NCBI RefSeq assembly: GCF_013389665.1
Contig: NZ_CP058316.1
Location: 2,294,001-2,358,000 of the forward strand
Direction of reading: 5' to 3'
Length of the DNA stretch: 64,000 nucleotides
DNA from: Microbacterium oleivorans
GTDB lineage: Bacteria; Actinomycetota; Actinomycetes; Actinomycetales; Microbacteriaceae
The position numbers and the translations under genes are program-made. Positions 1-9,345 of the stretch are shown here, piece after piece. Position 1 is the stretch's first letter. Each line of letters begins with the position of its first letter. A model generated the notes under the pieces. It searched no databases and was not told the origin of the DNA. It saw only the letters and a list, made by a program, of their open reading frames with translations.

Positions 1-410
1 GTGGGGGTGACGCGCTCGGCGAGCGTGGCCGCGGTGCCCACGGGCACCGTCGACTTGCCGGCGACGATGTCGCCCTCCGACAGGTGCGGGATGAGCGCGT
101 CGACGGCGGCGTTGACGTAGGTCATGTCGGCGGCGTAGCCGTCCTTCTGCTGCGGGGTGCCCACACCGATGAAGTGGACTGCCGCGCCGGCGGCATCCGC
201 CATGTCGGTCGAGAACCGCAGGCGGCCCGACGCGAGCCCCTCGCTCAGGATCTCCTGCAGGCCGGGCTCGAAGAAGGGCGCCTCACCGCTCGAGAGCGAC
301 GCGATCTTGCGCTCGTCGACGTCGATTCCGACGACCTCGTGCCCGATGGATGCCATCGCCGCGGCGTGGACCGCTCCGAGGTAACCGCAACCGATAACCG
401 ACAGACGCAT
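1..410 (-). CDS. UDP-glucose/GDP-mannose 6-dehydrogenase, N-terminal part (cut by window edge)
   Basis: The visible 136 codons are the N-terminal Rossmann domain of an NAD-dependent nucleotide-sugar dehydrogenase, which oxidises UDP-glucose to UDP-glucuronate (or GDP-mannose to GDP-mannuronate). The protein starts MRLSVIGCGYLG with a GxGxxG-type loop, then GIDVDERKI, the acidic residue that reads the NAD ribose, and FIGVGTPQ and KSTVPVGT, both typical of the family. The start at 410 has a GAGAGAG ribosome-binding site. The substrate-binding and C-terminal domains lie outside the window. UDP-glucose is the commoner substrate in these bacteria, so that is the preferred reading. It could feed uronic acid to the EPS made 17 kb away, but no operon link is visible. 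Confidence 0.88.
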   Translation of the reverse strand, partial: MRLSVIGCGYLGAVHAAAMASIGHEVVGIDVDERKIASLSSGEAPFFEPGLQEILSEGLASGRLRFSTDMADAAGAAVHFIGVGTPQQKDGYAADMTYVNAAVDALIPHLSEGDIVAGKSTVPVGTAATLAERVTP

Positions 411-565
411 GGTGCTCTCTCTCCGCGGACCCGAACGGACCGCCACACCTTCATATCAAGAACCTGTGTCGGACGTGTAAACGGCGCCGCGCGCGGACGC
501 GGCGGTTGTGTCGTGCGATTGCGGCATCCGGCCCCGGGTCGACGGCGCGCGCGTAGCCTCGGAGC

Positions 566-2047
566 ATGCTGTCGCTCTCGCACGATTTCGCCGACGCGGT
601 GCCGGCGCTGGCGACGCCGTGGGCCGCCGCGCCCGCTCCGCAGGCGCGGCTGCTGGTGCTGAACGAGGAGCTCGCGACGAGCCTCGGCCTGGACCCCTCG
701 TTCCTGCGGAGTCCCGCGGGCGTGCAGACCCTCGTCGGCGCCGCCGTGCCGGAGGGCGCCGTCCCGGTCGCCCAGGCGTACGCCGGGCATCAGTTCGGCG
801 GGTTCTCGCCGCGGCTGGGCGATGGCCGGGCGCTGCTGCTCGGCGAGCTGCGTGCTCCCGACGGCGCGCTGCGCGACCTGCACCTGAAGGGGTCGGGTGC
901 GACGCCGTACGCGCGTGCCGGCGACGGTCTCGCCGCGGTGGGCCCGATGCTGCGCGAATACGTGATGAGCGAGGCGATGCACGCGCTCGGCATTCCGACG
1001 ACGCGGTCGCTGGCGGTGGTCGCCACGGGGCGCGAGGTGCAGCGCGAAGTCGCGCTCGCCGGCGCGGTGCTCGTGCGCACGGCATCGAGTCATCTGCGGG
1101 TCGGGAGCGTCGAGTACGCCCGCGGCACGGGTGACATCGCGGTCCTGCGGGACGTCGTGGACTACGCGATCGCTCGGCATCACCCCGAGGTTTCCGGCGA
1201 CGACGTGCCCGCGCTCGGGCTCTTCCGCGCGGTCGTCGCCGCGCAGGCCGACCTGGTGGCGAAGTGGATGCTCGTCGGCTTCATCCACGGGGTCATGAAC
1301 ACCGACAACATGACGCTCTCGGGCGAGACGATCGACTACGGTCCGTGTGCGTTCCTCGACGCGTACGACCCGGCGACGGCGTTCAGCTCGATCGACACCG
1401 CGGGTCGCTATGCGTACGGCAATCAGCCGTACATCGCCGAGTGGAACCTCGCGCGGCTCGCCGAGGCCATGCTGCCGCTGTTCGACGACGACCTCGAGCG
1501 CGCCGTCGCGATGGCGCAGGAGGCGTTGGCGCGGTTCCGCCCGCTGTTCGCCGCGGCGCGGTCGGCGGGGATGCGGCGCAAGCTCGGCTTCGCCGATGCC
1601 GATGCCGATGCCGATGCCGATGCCGAGACGGTTGGCGTCGCGGACGATGAGGTCGAGGCGCTCGCCGGGGAGCTCCACGAGATGCTCGAGCGTGCGCGTG
1701 CCGATTACACCTCTTCTTTCCGGGCGCTGTCGGATGCCGCTCGCGGCGACGCGACGACGCTCTCGCGGGCGCTCGGCGGCGACGCCGCTCTCGGCGTGTG
1801 GCTCGAGCGGTGGCGCGCTCACGCTCCGGATCCCGTCGTGATGGATGCCGCCAACCCGATCTACATCCCGCGGAACCACCTCGTCGAAGAGGCGCTCGCC
1901 GCCGCCTCGGCCGGCGACCTCGAGCCGCTCGGGTGGCTGACGACCGTGCTCTCGACACCGTTCACCGAGCGCTCGGGCGCAGAGCGCTACGCCGAGCCCG
2001 CGGGCGCGGACTTCGTCGCCGGTTTCCGGACGTTCTGCGGGACCTGA
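566..2047 (+). CDS. selO: Protein adenylyltransferase SelO (YdiU/UPF0061)
   Basis: A pseudokinase-fold enzyme that transfers AMP from ATP to Ser, Thr or Tyr of target proteins; bacterial members are linked to redox stress. The 493 residues show the family blocks in order: [45 protein letters not shown] and [14 protein letters not shown], followed by the late motif [16 protein letters not shown] Cys sits third from the C-terminus (FCGT), where vertebrate SelO carries selenocysteine. A -10 hexamer TAGCCT at 554-559 lies 6 nt before the ATG, so the mRNA is probably leaderless and this start is well supported. Five perfect GATGCC repeats put a (Asp-Ala)5 stretch in a surface linker near residue 345. 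Stands alone on the plus strand. Confidence 0.93.
   Translation: MLSLSHDFADAVPALATPWAAAPAPQARLLVLNEELATSLGLDPSFLRSPAGVQTLVGAAVPEGAVPVAQAYAGHQFGGFSPRLGDGRALLLGELRAPDGALRDLHLKGSGATPYARAGDGLAAVGPMLREYVMSEAMHALGIPTTRSLAVVATGREVQREVALAGAVLVRTASSHLRVGSVEYARGTGDIAVLRDVVDYAIARHHPEVSGDDVPALGLFRAVVAAQADLVAKWMLVGFIHGVMNTDNMTLSGETIDYGPCAFLDAYDPATAFSSIDTAGRYAYGNQPYIAEWNLARLAEAMLPLFDDDLERAVAMAQEALARFRPLFAAARSAGMRRKLGFADADADADADAETVGVADDEVEALAGELHEMLERARADYTSSFRALSDAARGDATTLSRALGGDAALGVWLERWRAHAPDPVVMDAANPIYIPRNHLVEEALAAASAGDLEPLGWLTTVLSTPFTERSGAERYAEPAGADFVAGFRTFCGT
1595..1624 (+). repeat. Hexanucleotide repeat (GATGCC)x5 inside selO
   Basis: Five perfect head-to-tail GATGCC units encode (Asp-Ala)5. The unit length is a multiple of three, so slippage would change linker length without shifting frame. 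Confidence 0.9.
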
Positions 2048-2125
2048 GCGCAGCGCGCCGACCCCTGCTTCGCGAGCGGCCTGCGACAATCTCGGCAGGA
2101 TGGATGCCGCAGGGCGAGGGGGAGC

Positions 2126-3127
2126 ATGGAACAGCTCGATGTCGTGGATCGGCGGCTGCTGCACGCGCTCCAGATCGAACCACGTGCGACCTGGACCGAG
2201 CTCGCCCCGATCGTCGGGGTCGATGCGGCGACACTCGGGCGCCGGTGGGATCGCCTGCGCAGCGAGGGCGTGGCCTGGGTCACCGGGCATCCGACGCGCG
2301 GGATGGTCGCGCTCGTGGAGATCGAGTGCGTGCCGGCGTCGCTGGAAGCGGCGGCGGCGGAGCTCTCGGGAGACGCGCGCCTGTACGTCCTCGACGACAC
2401 GTCGGGTGCGCGCGACCTGCTCGCGACGATCCGGGGTGACGACCTGGGGTCGCTGGCAGAGCACATCGCCACCACGATGGCGCGCATCCCCGGTGTCCGC
2501 GCCGCGCGCACCCACATCGTCACCGATGTGCTGATCGACGGGGCTCGCTGGCGGCTGCGCGAACTCACCGACGAGGAGAGCGAGCGGGTGCCGCGGCCAC
2601 GACCGCCGCGATCCCGCGCACCGCGGGTGGTGGCTCCGGAGGTGCGGCGCGCGCTCGAGCAGGAGCTGTGGGTCGACGGGCGGCTTCCGGTGGCGACCGT
2701 CGCCCAGCGGCACGACCTGTCGCCGCAGCGGGTCGCCGACGGACTGGCGGCGATGCGCCGCGGGGGCGAGCTCGCCTTCCGCACCGACATCGCCCGCGAG
2801 GTGTCGGGGTGGCCGATCTACGCCTGGTACTTCGTCGAGGCACCCGCGAAGACGATCGAGGCTGCGCGGCAGGCGATCGCCGCCGTCCCGGAGGTGCGGC
2901 TGGCCGTCACCTCGTCGAGTCGGTACAACCTCATCCTCGCGGTGTGGCTGCGTCGTCTGGCGGATGTCAACCGCTTCGAGATCGCGCTCGAGGCCGCTCT
3001 CCCCGGAGCGCGCATCGCCGACCGAGCGGTGGTGCCCCGCATCCGCAAGCACATGAACCAGAGGATCGGACTGGACACCCGCTCGCACGGGCAGAGCGAT
3101 GCCGGCCCCTTCCCAGCCCCGTCGTGA
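2126..3127 (+). CDS. Lrp/AsnC-family transcriptional regulator with duplicated HTH
   Basis: A 333-residue regulator made of two Lrp-like halves. The first winged helix runs from LDVVDRRLLHALQI through VGVDAATLGRRWDRL; a second, divergent helix-turn-helix is near residues 180-220 (ATVAQRHDLSPQRVADGLAAM). Each is followed by a sandwich resembling the RAM ligand domain. Classical Lrp proteins are about 150 residues, so this is the doubled form common in actinobacteria. The start has a strong GAGGGGGAG ribosome-binding site. It lies directly upstream of, and co-directional with, an M20 peptidase, a DUF3100 membrane protein and L-serine dehydratase, and probably controls them in response to an amino acid or a conjugate. 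The ligand is not deducible. Confidence 0.85.
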   Translation: MEQLDVVDRRLLHALQIEPRATWTELAPIVGVDAATLGRRWDRLRSEGVAWVTGHPTRGMVALVEIECVPASLEAAAAELSGDARLYVLDDTSGARDLLATIRGDDLGSLAEHIATTMARIPGVRAARTHIVTDVLIDGARWRLRELTDEESERVPRPRPPRSRAPRVVAPEVRRALEQELWVDGRLPVATVAQRHDLSPQRVADGLAAMRRGGELAFRTDIAREVSGWPIYAWYFVEAPAKTIEAARQAIAAVPEVRLAVTSSSRYNLILAVWLRRLADVNRFEIALEAALPGARIADRAVVPRIRKHMNQRIGLDTRSHGQSDAGPFPAPS

Positions 3128-3160
3128 GGACGGTCGTCGTGGAATCCTGCATCAGGACCG

Positions 3161-3238
3161 CGCTTTAGCTGACTTTTCTGCAATTTAACAGTCCCGAATC
3201 ATTCGGAAGAGCATCATTCCCCTGTCGTCAGAACAGGA
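3161..3238 (+). promoter_or_regulatory. A+T-rich regulatory region ahead of the M20-DUF3100-sdaA operon
   Basis: Between the regulator and the peptidase gene lies an unusually A+T-rich stretch for this genome (around TTTTCTGCAATTTAACAG) with TTCGG/CCGAA half-sites near 3196-3209. Lrp proteins prefer A+T-rich DNA, so this is the likely operator and promoter. AGGAG at 3234-3238 is the ribosome-binding site of the next gene. Exact -10/-35 boxes are uncertain. Confidence 0.4.
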
Positions 3239-3245
3239 GAACCCG

Positions 3246-4475
3246 ATGCACCAGACCGTCGCCCCCGAGACGCTCGCCGCCCCCCGCGGCGCCGTCGCGG
3301 AACGCGTCGCCGCCAGCGCGGCCGAACTCGTCGCGTTGAGCCACGCGATCCATGCCGACCCCGAGCTCTCGTGGCAGGAGCATCGCGCCGCCGCGCGGAT
3401 CGCAGGTCTGCTCGAGGCTGCCGGTTTCGACGTCACCCTCGGCGCGTACGACACCCCCACCGCGGTCGAGGCGGTGATCGGCGACGGCGACCTCACCGTG
3501 GCGATCTGCGCCGAGTACGACGCGCTGCCGGGAGTCGGGCATGCGTGCGGGCACAACATGATCGCCGCCAGCGGAGTCGGGGCCGCGTTGGCCCTCGCGC
3601 CGGTGGCGAGCGAGCTCGGGCTGCGTGTCAAGCTGCTCGGAACCCCCGCCGAGGAACACGGCGGCGGCAAGGTCGAGATGCTGACGCGTGGGGCCTGGGA
3701 GGATGTCGACTTCTCGCTGATGGTCCACGGCGCCACCGGACCGGATCGGTCGGCAGCCGGGTTCCAGTCGACCGCGGTCGACCGGTTCGAGATCGAGTTC
3801 ACCGGAGTGACCGCGCACGCCGCCGGCGCGCCGCAGGCGGGCGTCAACGCGGGAGCCGCGGCGACCCTCGCGCTCACCGCCATCGGCCTGCTGCGCCAGC
3901 ACCTTCCGGTCGAGTGCAACCTCAACGCCTTCGTCTCGGACGGGGGTGAGGCCACGAATATCATCGCCGGACGAGCCGTCGTGCAGGTCGAGGTGCGTGC
4001 ATACGACCTCGACGTGTGGCGTCAGGTCAAGCGACGCGTGCTCTCGTGTTTCGACGGCGCCGCGATCGCGACGGGATGCAGCTGGGAGTCTCGACCCACC
4101 GAGCACCCATACGCGCCCCTGGCGCCCGACGTCGCGCTCGCCGCGGTGTGGGACCGGAACATGGCCGACGTCGGACGCGAGATCATCACCGGCGAGCTGA
4201 TGGGCGGCGGCTCGACCGACATGGGGAACGTGTCTCAGGTGGTGCCGTCGATCCACCCGATGATGTCGTTCCTCGGCGAGGACGCCGTGCCCCACAATCC
4301 GGCGTTCACGGCTGCGGCGGTGACGCCCGCGGCCGATCAGGCGGTGCTCGACGCCGCGACCGTGCTGGCGCTGACCGTGGTCGACGTCGCCACCGACCCG
4401 TCCCTGCGCGCAGACCTTCTCGACCGCACCGCACGCCGCCCCGCCGGGGCGACCCGAATCACGATCGAGGCGTGA
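3246..4475 (+). CDS. M20-family metallo-amidohydrolase/peptidase
   Basis: A zinc- or cobalt-type metalloenzyme that cleaves the amide bond of an N-acyl or peptidyl amino acid in the cytoplasm. The 409 residues carry the M20D metal and catalytic motifs: AEYDALPGVGHACGHN with the Cys and His ligands, the general-base pair in PAEEHGGGK, and VHGA. The lid/dimerisation domain follows (EFTGVTAHAAGAPQAGVNAG). An AGGAG box sits 7 nt before the ATG. The short gap to the DUF3100 gene, and the GTGA overlap between that gene and sdaA, suggest one operon in which this enzyme frees an amino acid, plausibly serine, from an imported conjugate. The substrate itself is inferred, not seen. Confidence 0.85.
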   Translation: MHQTVAPETLAAPRGAVAERVAASAAELVALSHAIHADPELSWQEHRAAARIAGLLEAAGFDVTLGAYDTPTAVEAVIGDGDLTVAICAEYDALPGVGHACGHNMIAASGVGAALALAPVASELGLRVKLLGTPAEEHGGGKVEMLTRGAWEDVDFSLMVHGATGPDRSAAGFQSTAVDRFEIEFTGVTAHAAGAPQAGVNAGAAATLALTAIGLLRQHLPVECNLNAFVSDGGEATNIIAGRAVVQVEVRAYDLDVWRQVKRRVLSCFDGAAIATGCSWESRPTEHPYAPLAPDVALAAVWDRNMADVGREIITGELMGGGSTDMGNVSQVVPSIHPMMSFLGEDAVPHNPAFTAAAVTPAADQAVLDAATVLALTVVDVATDPSLRADLLDRTARRPAGATRITIEA

Positions 4476-4517
4476 TCCGACATGATCCACCGGACGCCCT
4501 CCTCACCAGGAGACACC

Positions 4518-5906
4518 ATGACCACGAACCCCACCGCCGGAGCCGGCCCTGCCGAAACCACCGCCGCCATCACCGCCCGTCCGACGCCGGTCCGGCTCGC
4601 GCTGCGATCGCCCAGACTGTGGGTGTTGATCGGGCTGATCTGCGCGATCGCCGCCGGCGCGCAGGCGATCGGCCCGGTCGTCATCCCCCTCGGCATCGCG
4701 ACGGTGACGCTGCTGCCGATGATCTGGGGCATCCTGACGGGAGCACTCGTCTCGGGGCAGCGCATCAAGCCGTTGCCGATAGACCTGCAGCAGGCGGCGA
4801 CGGTGATCATGGGCGTCGCGGTGCTCTTCCTCTGTGCGCGCCTGTCGTTCACCATCGGCCCCAACCTGCCGGTGCTCTTCCAAGCCGGACCCGCGCTGCT
4901 GCTGCAGGAGGTCGGGCATCTCTTCGGTACGATCGCCCTCGCCCTGCCGCTCGCCGTGCTGCTGCGGATGGGGCCTGCTACGGTCGGCGCGACCTTCTCG
5001 ATCGACCGCGAGGGCTCGTTCGCGATGGTCAGCGAGCGCTACGGGTCCGACTCGCCGCAGTACCGCGGCGTGCTGTCGATGTACGTCTTCGGCACGGTGT
5101 TCGGCGCCGTCATCATCAGCATCGTCGCCTCGCTCGCGGCATCCCTCGGAATCTTCGACCCGCTCGCCCTCGCGATGGGCGCCGGTGTCGGCTCGGGTTC
5201 GATGATGGCCGCGGCCGCCTCGGTGATCGTGGCGCAGCATCCCGAGATGCAGGATCAGGTGCTCGCCCTCGCGGCCACCTCGAACCTCATCACGGGCATG
5301 CTCGGGCTCTACATCGGTGTGTGGGTGTCGCTGCCCTTGGCCGACCGCCTGTACAAGGTGTTGACGCGCAATCAGAGCGCCACGCTGCCCGGGCGCCGCG
5401 ACAAGAAGGGCACGATGAAGACCGAGGCGGTCGCCGCGGTGGCCGCCCAAGTGCTCGAGAAGCCGCAGGTACGTGTGCCGCTGTGGGTGAGCCTGTCGAT
5501 CATCGGTGCGGCCGGCCTGATCGTCTCGATGATCGCAGCGAAGACCTTCGCCTGGCAGATGATCGTCGTCTACGCGATCCTCGCCGCGCTCGTCGCCCTG
5601 GGCATGGGCGTCAGCCGGCTGACGCGCGGCAAGCTGCCCGCGATCATCACGGTCACGACGGTGGGCCTGCTGCTGACCTCGCCGATCTCTCCCGTCGGCT
5701 CGGCGCTCGTCGAGATGTCGGCCAGCGTCGACTTCCTCGCCCTGATCACGGTGATGCTGACCATCGCCGGGCTGAGTCTGGGCAAGGACCTGCCCATGCT
5801 GAGAAGCATCGGCTGGAAGATCATCCCCGTCGGCGCGGTCGCGATCACGGCATCGTTCCTGCTCTCGGCGGTCGTCGCGGAGTTCGCCCTCGGGTTCTGG
5901 GGGTGA
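4518..5906 (+). CDS. DUF3100-family integral membrane protein, putative transporter
   Basis: A 462-residue polytopic membrane protein with about ten to twelve hydrophobic helices and the DUF3100 hallmark around GSFAMVSERYGSDSPQYRG, GAGVGSGSMMAAA and GLSLGKDLPML. DUF3100 has no proven activity; the topology suggests a secondary transporter. An AGGAG at 4509-4513 supports the ATG at 4518 over an in-frame codon at 4482. The N-terminus is a polar Thr/Ala-rich tail of about 30 residues. The gene sits between an M20 amidohydrolase and L-serine dehydratase, and its last codons overlap the sdaA start, so a role in importing the peptidase substrate is a reasonable inference. Confidence 0.8.
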   Translation: MTTNPTAGAGPAETTAAITARPTPVRLALRSPRLWVLIGLICAIAAGAQAIGPVVIPLGIATVTLLPMIWGILTGALVSGQRIKPLPIDLQQAATVIMGVAVLFLCARLSFTIGPNLPVLFQAGPALLLQEVGHLFGTIALALPLAVLLRMGPATVGATFSIDREGSFAMVSERYGSDSPQYRGVLSMYVFGTVFGAVIISIVASLAASLGIFDPLALAMGAGVGSGSMMAAAASVIVAQHPEMQDQVLALAATSNLITGMLGLYIGVWVSLPLADRLYKVLTRNQSATLPGRRDKKGTMKTEAVAAVAAQVLEKPQVRVPLWVSLSIIGAAGLIVSMIAAKTFAWQMIVVYAILAALVALGMGVSRLTRGKLPAIITVTTVGLLLTSPISPVGSALVEMSASVDFLALITVMLTIAGLSLGKDLPMLRSIGWKIIPVGAVAITASFLLSAVVAEFALGFWG

Positions 5907-7291
5907 GCACGCTCACACCCCTCCGGGTCGAGCGCGGCGCATACGTGTCCGCGCTCGACCTGTTCTCGGTCGGGATCGGACCGTCGAGCTCCCACACCGT
6001 CGGCCCGATGCGTGCGGGGCTCCGGTTCCGCGGGATGCTGGCCGCCTCGGGGGAGCTCGCTCACGTCGACCGCTACGAGATCGTGTTGCACGGATCGCTC
6101 GCGGCGACCGGCGTCGGCCACGGCACCCCGGATGCGGCGATCGCCGGGTTGCGCGGACTCGATCCGCTGACCGTGGACCCCGGTGAGGTGCACGGGTCGT
6201 GGCAGTTGCTCGATGCGGGCGGTGAAGTGCGGGTGGATCGCGTCGCCGTTCGGCGGGGCGATGTGCAGTGGGAGCCGCGCGCTCGGGATCATGGGCATCC
6301 GAACGCCGTCACGTTCCGCGCCCTCGGCGGAGGGCGTGTGCTCGAGGAGCGGACCTATCTCTCGGTGGGCGGCGGGTTCATCCGTGACAAGGGTGAACCC
6401 GCGCGTGACTCAGCGCCGGTCGGGCCGCTGCCGCACCGCTTCTCCTCGATGAGCGAACTGCTGGAGCTCTGCCGCGCGGCAGGTGGTGATCATCCCGGCG
6501 AGATCGCCCGGATCGCGCGTGAGAACGAGCTCGCGCAGCGGACGGCGTCCGGCGTCGACGAGGGCCTCGATGCGGTGTGGCGCTCGATGGTCGAGTGCCT
6601 CGAGCGGGGGCTGTCGACGCACGGTGTGCTTCCGGGCCGCCTGGCGGTGCCGCGCCGTGCCGCGCGTGCCTGGGCAGCGTTGGTCGAACGGGGCGACGCG
6701 GTGGCGGCACCGGAGAGCCTGTCGGTCTACGCGATGGCGGTCAACGAGGAGAACGCCTCGGGAGGGCGGGTCGTGACGGCGCCGACCAACGGTGCCGCGG
6801 GCGTCATCCCCGCCGTGATGTACCACGCGCTCGGCGGGCGATCGGCCGCGCGCGCGGACGTCCACCGGTTCCTGCTCACGGCGACGACCGTCGGCTCGAT
6901 CATCAAGGCGAACGCGTCGATCTCCGGAGCCGAGGGCGGGTGCCAGGCCGAGGTCGGTTCGGCGTGCGCCATGGCAGCCGCGGGGCTGACCGCTGTGCGG
7001 GGAGGAACGCCGCTGCAGATCGAGAACGCCGCCGAGATCGCGATCGAGCACCACCTGGGGCTGACCTGCGACCCCGTCGGGGGGCTGGTGCAGATCCCCT
7101 GCATCGAACGGAACGCGGTCGCGGCCGCGACCGCGGTGACGGCCGCACGGCTCGCACTGCTGGGCGACGGCCGACATGTCGTGGGCCTCGACGTCGCGGT
7201 CGAGACGATGCGGCAGACCGGGCGTGACATGTCGCACCGGTACAAGGAGACCAGTGAGGGCGGGCTCGCCGTCAACGTCGTCGAGTGCTGA
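5903..7291 (+). CDS. sdaA: L-serine ammonia-lyase (L-serine dehydratase), iron-sulfur, single chain
   Basis: Converts L-serine to pyruvate and ammonia with a [4Fe-4S] cluster. The beta domain begins with [18 protein letters not shown]; the alpha domain holds cysteines in [22 protein letters not shown] and PCIERN that should ligate the cluster and its tail. At 462 residues it matches the single-chain type. The GTG at 5903 shares a GTGA overlap with the DUF3100 stop, indicating translational coupling; the long upstream extension in this frame is only open frame over the neighbouring genes. As last gene of the operon it gives the module a clear product, deaminated serine feeding central metabolism. 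Confidence 0.95.
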   Translation: MSTLTPLRVERGAYVSALDLFSVGIGPSSSHTVGPMRAGLRFRGMLAASGELAHVDRYEIVLHGSLAATGVGHGTPDAAIAGLRGLDPLTVDPGEVHGSWQLLDAGGEVRVDRVAVRRGDVQWEPRARDHGHPNAVTFRALGGGRVLEERTYLSVGGGFIRDKGEPARDSAPVGPLPHRFSSMSELLELCRAAGGDHPGEIARIARENELAQRTASGVDEGLDAVWRSMVECLERGLSTHGVLPGRLAVPRRAARAWAALVERGDAVAAPESLSVYAMAVNEENASGGRVVTAPTNGAAGVIPAVMYHALGGRSAARADVHRFLLTATTVGSIIKANASISGAEGGCQAEVGSACAMAAAGLTAVRGGTPLQIENAAEIAIEHHLGLTCDPVGGLVQIPCIERNAVAAATAVTAARLALLGDGRHVVGLDVAVETMRQTGRDMSHRYKETSEGGLAVNVVEC

Positions 7292-7320
7292 GAGGCGCTG
7301 CGCTCGCCCTGCGCAGCGCG

Positions 7321-7356
7321 CCGGGCGCCCGCCGGTGATGATCGACGGGCGCCCGG
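7321..7356. terminator. Bidirectional intrinsic-type terminator
   Basis: A perfect 11-bp stem, CCGGGCGCCCG (7321-7331) and CGGGCGCCCGG (7346-7356), with a 14-nt loop. It lies between the converging ends of sdaA and the surface protein. There is no U-tract, as is common in high-G+C actinobacteria. Confidence 0.75.
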
Positions 7357-7383
7357 GCGTCGTGCGCTATCCGTGTCGCATCG

Positions 7384-8925
7384 TCACTGCGGCGACGACT
7401 GCGCGGTGCGACGACGGTTCGTCACGACGGCGGCCGCACCGGCGAGCATCACGAGGATGCCGATGCCGAAGAGCCCCGTGACGTCGTCGCCGCCGGTCGC
7501 GGCCAGCGTGCGGCCGGATGTGTCGGACCCGGTCGAGACCAGCGCCGGAACGGCGACCGGAGCGGCGCGCAGGCTGAACGCGATCGGAGCCGACGGGTCG
7601 GAGAGGCCGGTCGTGCCCGCGGCGTCCGTCGCCTGCACGGCCACGACGGTGTAGTCCTCCGGGGCGAGGGCGATCGTGACGGACCAGGTTCCGTCGGCGG
7701 CGACCAGGATCGGATCCGCGGGGTCCGCCGGGGCGGGAGCGGGCTCGACCGCTGAGAGCGACATCTCGTCGGCGGCGGCGCTGTCTTCCAGAGCCTCCTG
7801 GGCGAGCGCGGTCGGCACGACGACGAGCCCGACGAAGGCGCCGGGTTCGCCGGTGCCGCGGAAGGTCACCTGGGCGCCGGTGACGACCTCGCCGGCCGCA
7901 GGGCTGGTGATGGTCGGGGCGGGCAGGGCCGCGGCCGACGGCAGCTGGAACGAGACCTCGACGGTCTCAGGGGTTCCGCCGTCGACGGCGAGGGCGACGG
8001 TCGCGGTCTGCGCGACCGGGGCGTCGTCGGCGTAGGTCGCCGTGACGAGCCAGATGCCCGCGACGACCGTGACCGGCTGCGTGCCCGGGAGGGGCTGCGC
8101 GTCGCTGCCCAGCACGGTGACAACGGCTCCCTCGTCGCCGGTCCCGGTGAAGACGACGGTGCGCGTGGGCAGCACCTCGCCGGGCATCGGTGTGAGCACC
8201 TCGAACGGCACCTCGGCGCCGGGGTCGGGGAGCGCGAACGTCACCGTCTGCACCTCGGGCTCGGCTCCGTCGGCCGTGAGGGTGATCGTGACGGTCTGCG
8301 CGTTGTCGGCGTCGTCCGGGAACACCGCGGTGGTCGTCCATGCGCCGCCGGTGACGGTGACGGGCAGGGTGCCGGGCAGGGGGTCGCCCTGATCATCGGA
8401 GAGGGTCACGGTCGCTCCGTCGGCGCCGGTTCCGGCGAAAAGCACGGTGCGCGTCAGGGTCGTGGCATCGGGCGCGGGGCTGAGGACCGTGAAGGGGATC
8501 GCCTCCTCGCCGGGCAGCGGCGCTTCGCCCGTTCCGGGCGCGACCTCCGTGCCGGGCGCGACCTCCTCGCCGGTGCCGGGTTCGGGGATGATCTCTTCGC
8601 CGGTGCCGGGCTCGGGCGCGACCTCCTCGCCGGTGCCGGGCTCGAGGGCAACCTCTTCGCCGGTGCCGGGACCGGGGACGACCTCGGGTGCGGCGGCATC
8701 CCCATCCTGCGCAGGCTCGGCTGACTCGCGGGACGGTGCGGGCTCGTCGGTGAGCCCGGCGCCGGCGGCATCCGCAGTGCGGGCATCGACGACGGCGACG
8801 TCATCGACGGCCGGCTGATCGGATGCTGCGGCGGGGCCGGCGGCGAAGCCGGCTGCGCCGAGGGCGACGACGAGGGCGACGGGGAAGGCGATCGCCTTCC
8901 GTCGCAGGGACGTGGGAACGGACAT
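7384..8925 (-). CDS. Secreted, sortase-anchored (LAATG) surface protein with Ig-like repeats
   Basis: A 513-residue cell-wall protein. It has a Sec signal peptide (positive start, hydrophobic stretch ending near AAAS), then a low-complexity Pro/Glu/Gly/Thr segment with about four PGTGEE repeats, then three or more bacterial Ig-like domains of roughly 90 residues (for example around LTRTVLFAGTGADGA and PTRTVVFTGTGDEGA). The C-terminus is a full sorting signal: LAATG, a hydrophobic helix and an Arg-rich tail (RRR). LAxTG is the class E sortase motif of actinobacteria. No sortase gene is in the window. The start at 8925 fits the signal peptide; the frame stays open to 9039, giving an implausible extension. 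Role is likely structural or adhesive. Confidence 0.82.
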   Translation of the reverse strand: MSVPTSLRRKAIAFPVALVVALGAAGFAAGPAAASDQPAVDDVAVVDARTADAAGAGLTDEPAPSRESAEPAQDGDAAAPEVVPGPGTGEEVALEPGTGEEVAPEPGTGEEIIPEPGTGEEVAPGTEVAPGTGEAPLPGEEAIPFTVLSPAPDATTLTRTVLFAGTGADGATVTLSDDQGDPLPGTLPVTVTGGAWTTTAVFPDDADNAQTVTITLTADGAEPEVQTVTFALPDPGAEVPFEVLTPMPGEVLPTRTVVFTGTGDEGAVVTVLGSDAQPLPGTQPVTVVAGIWLVTATYADDAPVAQTATVALAVDGGTPETVEVSFQLPSAAALPAPTITSPAAGEVVTGAQVTFRGTGEPGAFVGLVVVPTALAQEALEDSAAADEMSLSAVEPAPAPADPADPILVAADGTWSVTIALAPEDYTVVAVQATDAAGTTGLSDPSAPIAFSLRAAPVAVPALVSTGSDTSGRTLAATGGDDVTGLFGIGILVMLAGAAAVVTNRRRTAQSSPQ

Positions 8926-9345
8926 CGAGACCTCACGATCGTGTGGCGATACCCCGCGGCGTCGGCATCCGATCACCCCTGATCGACGCGATGGCGCGGG
9001 TGGGGCCGAGAACGCGCCTGCCCCCCAAGACATCGGCACGTTCCGCGAAACATAGCAGGGAGCGGCCGACGCTGACCAGGGGTTTTCTTCGACCCGCGCG
9101 GGGTGGATCGGTGTGCGTCGTCAGGCGGGCGATGCTGCCGGCCAGCCAGTGGCGGTCGCCGCGCACGGTGTTCACGAGGTCGTCATTCGGGAGGTCGTCG
9201 CCGTGCCTCCACTGTCACATCTCGGACTCGTGATCGCGGCCCTGCGCCGGGCCGGGATGCGCGAACACGGACGGATCGTGAATGCTCGGCGGCGTCGTAT
9301 CGGGCTCTCAGAAGGCTCATGATCCGGTCGCATACCGTGCTGGGC
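8926..9345. other. Intergenic region, divergent promoters
   Basis: No convincing gene in 420 nt. Reading leftwards, TATGTT near 9050 is a plausible -10 for the surface-protein gene, giving a leader of about 120 nt. On the plus strand TACCGT at 9333-9338 lies 7 nt before the next ATG and may be a leaderless promoter. Short open frames here lack ribosome-binding sites and family features. Confidence 0.4.

Noticed and set aside
245..3088. 947-residue minus-strand open frame opposite selO and the Lrp gene
   Set aside because: Arg/His-rich antisense translation with no domain; caused by high G+C. The plus-strand genes are recognisable.
4016..5902. Long in-frame extension upstream of sdaA
   Set aside because: It covers the M20 and DUF3100 genes in another frame; the GTG at 5903 gives the family-length protein.
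8933..9175. 80-codon minus-strand frame upstream of the surface-protein gene
   Set aside because: Contains the likely promoter region of that gene and shows no family features or ribosome-binding site.
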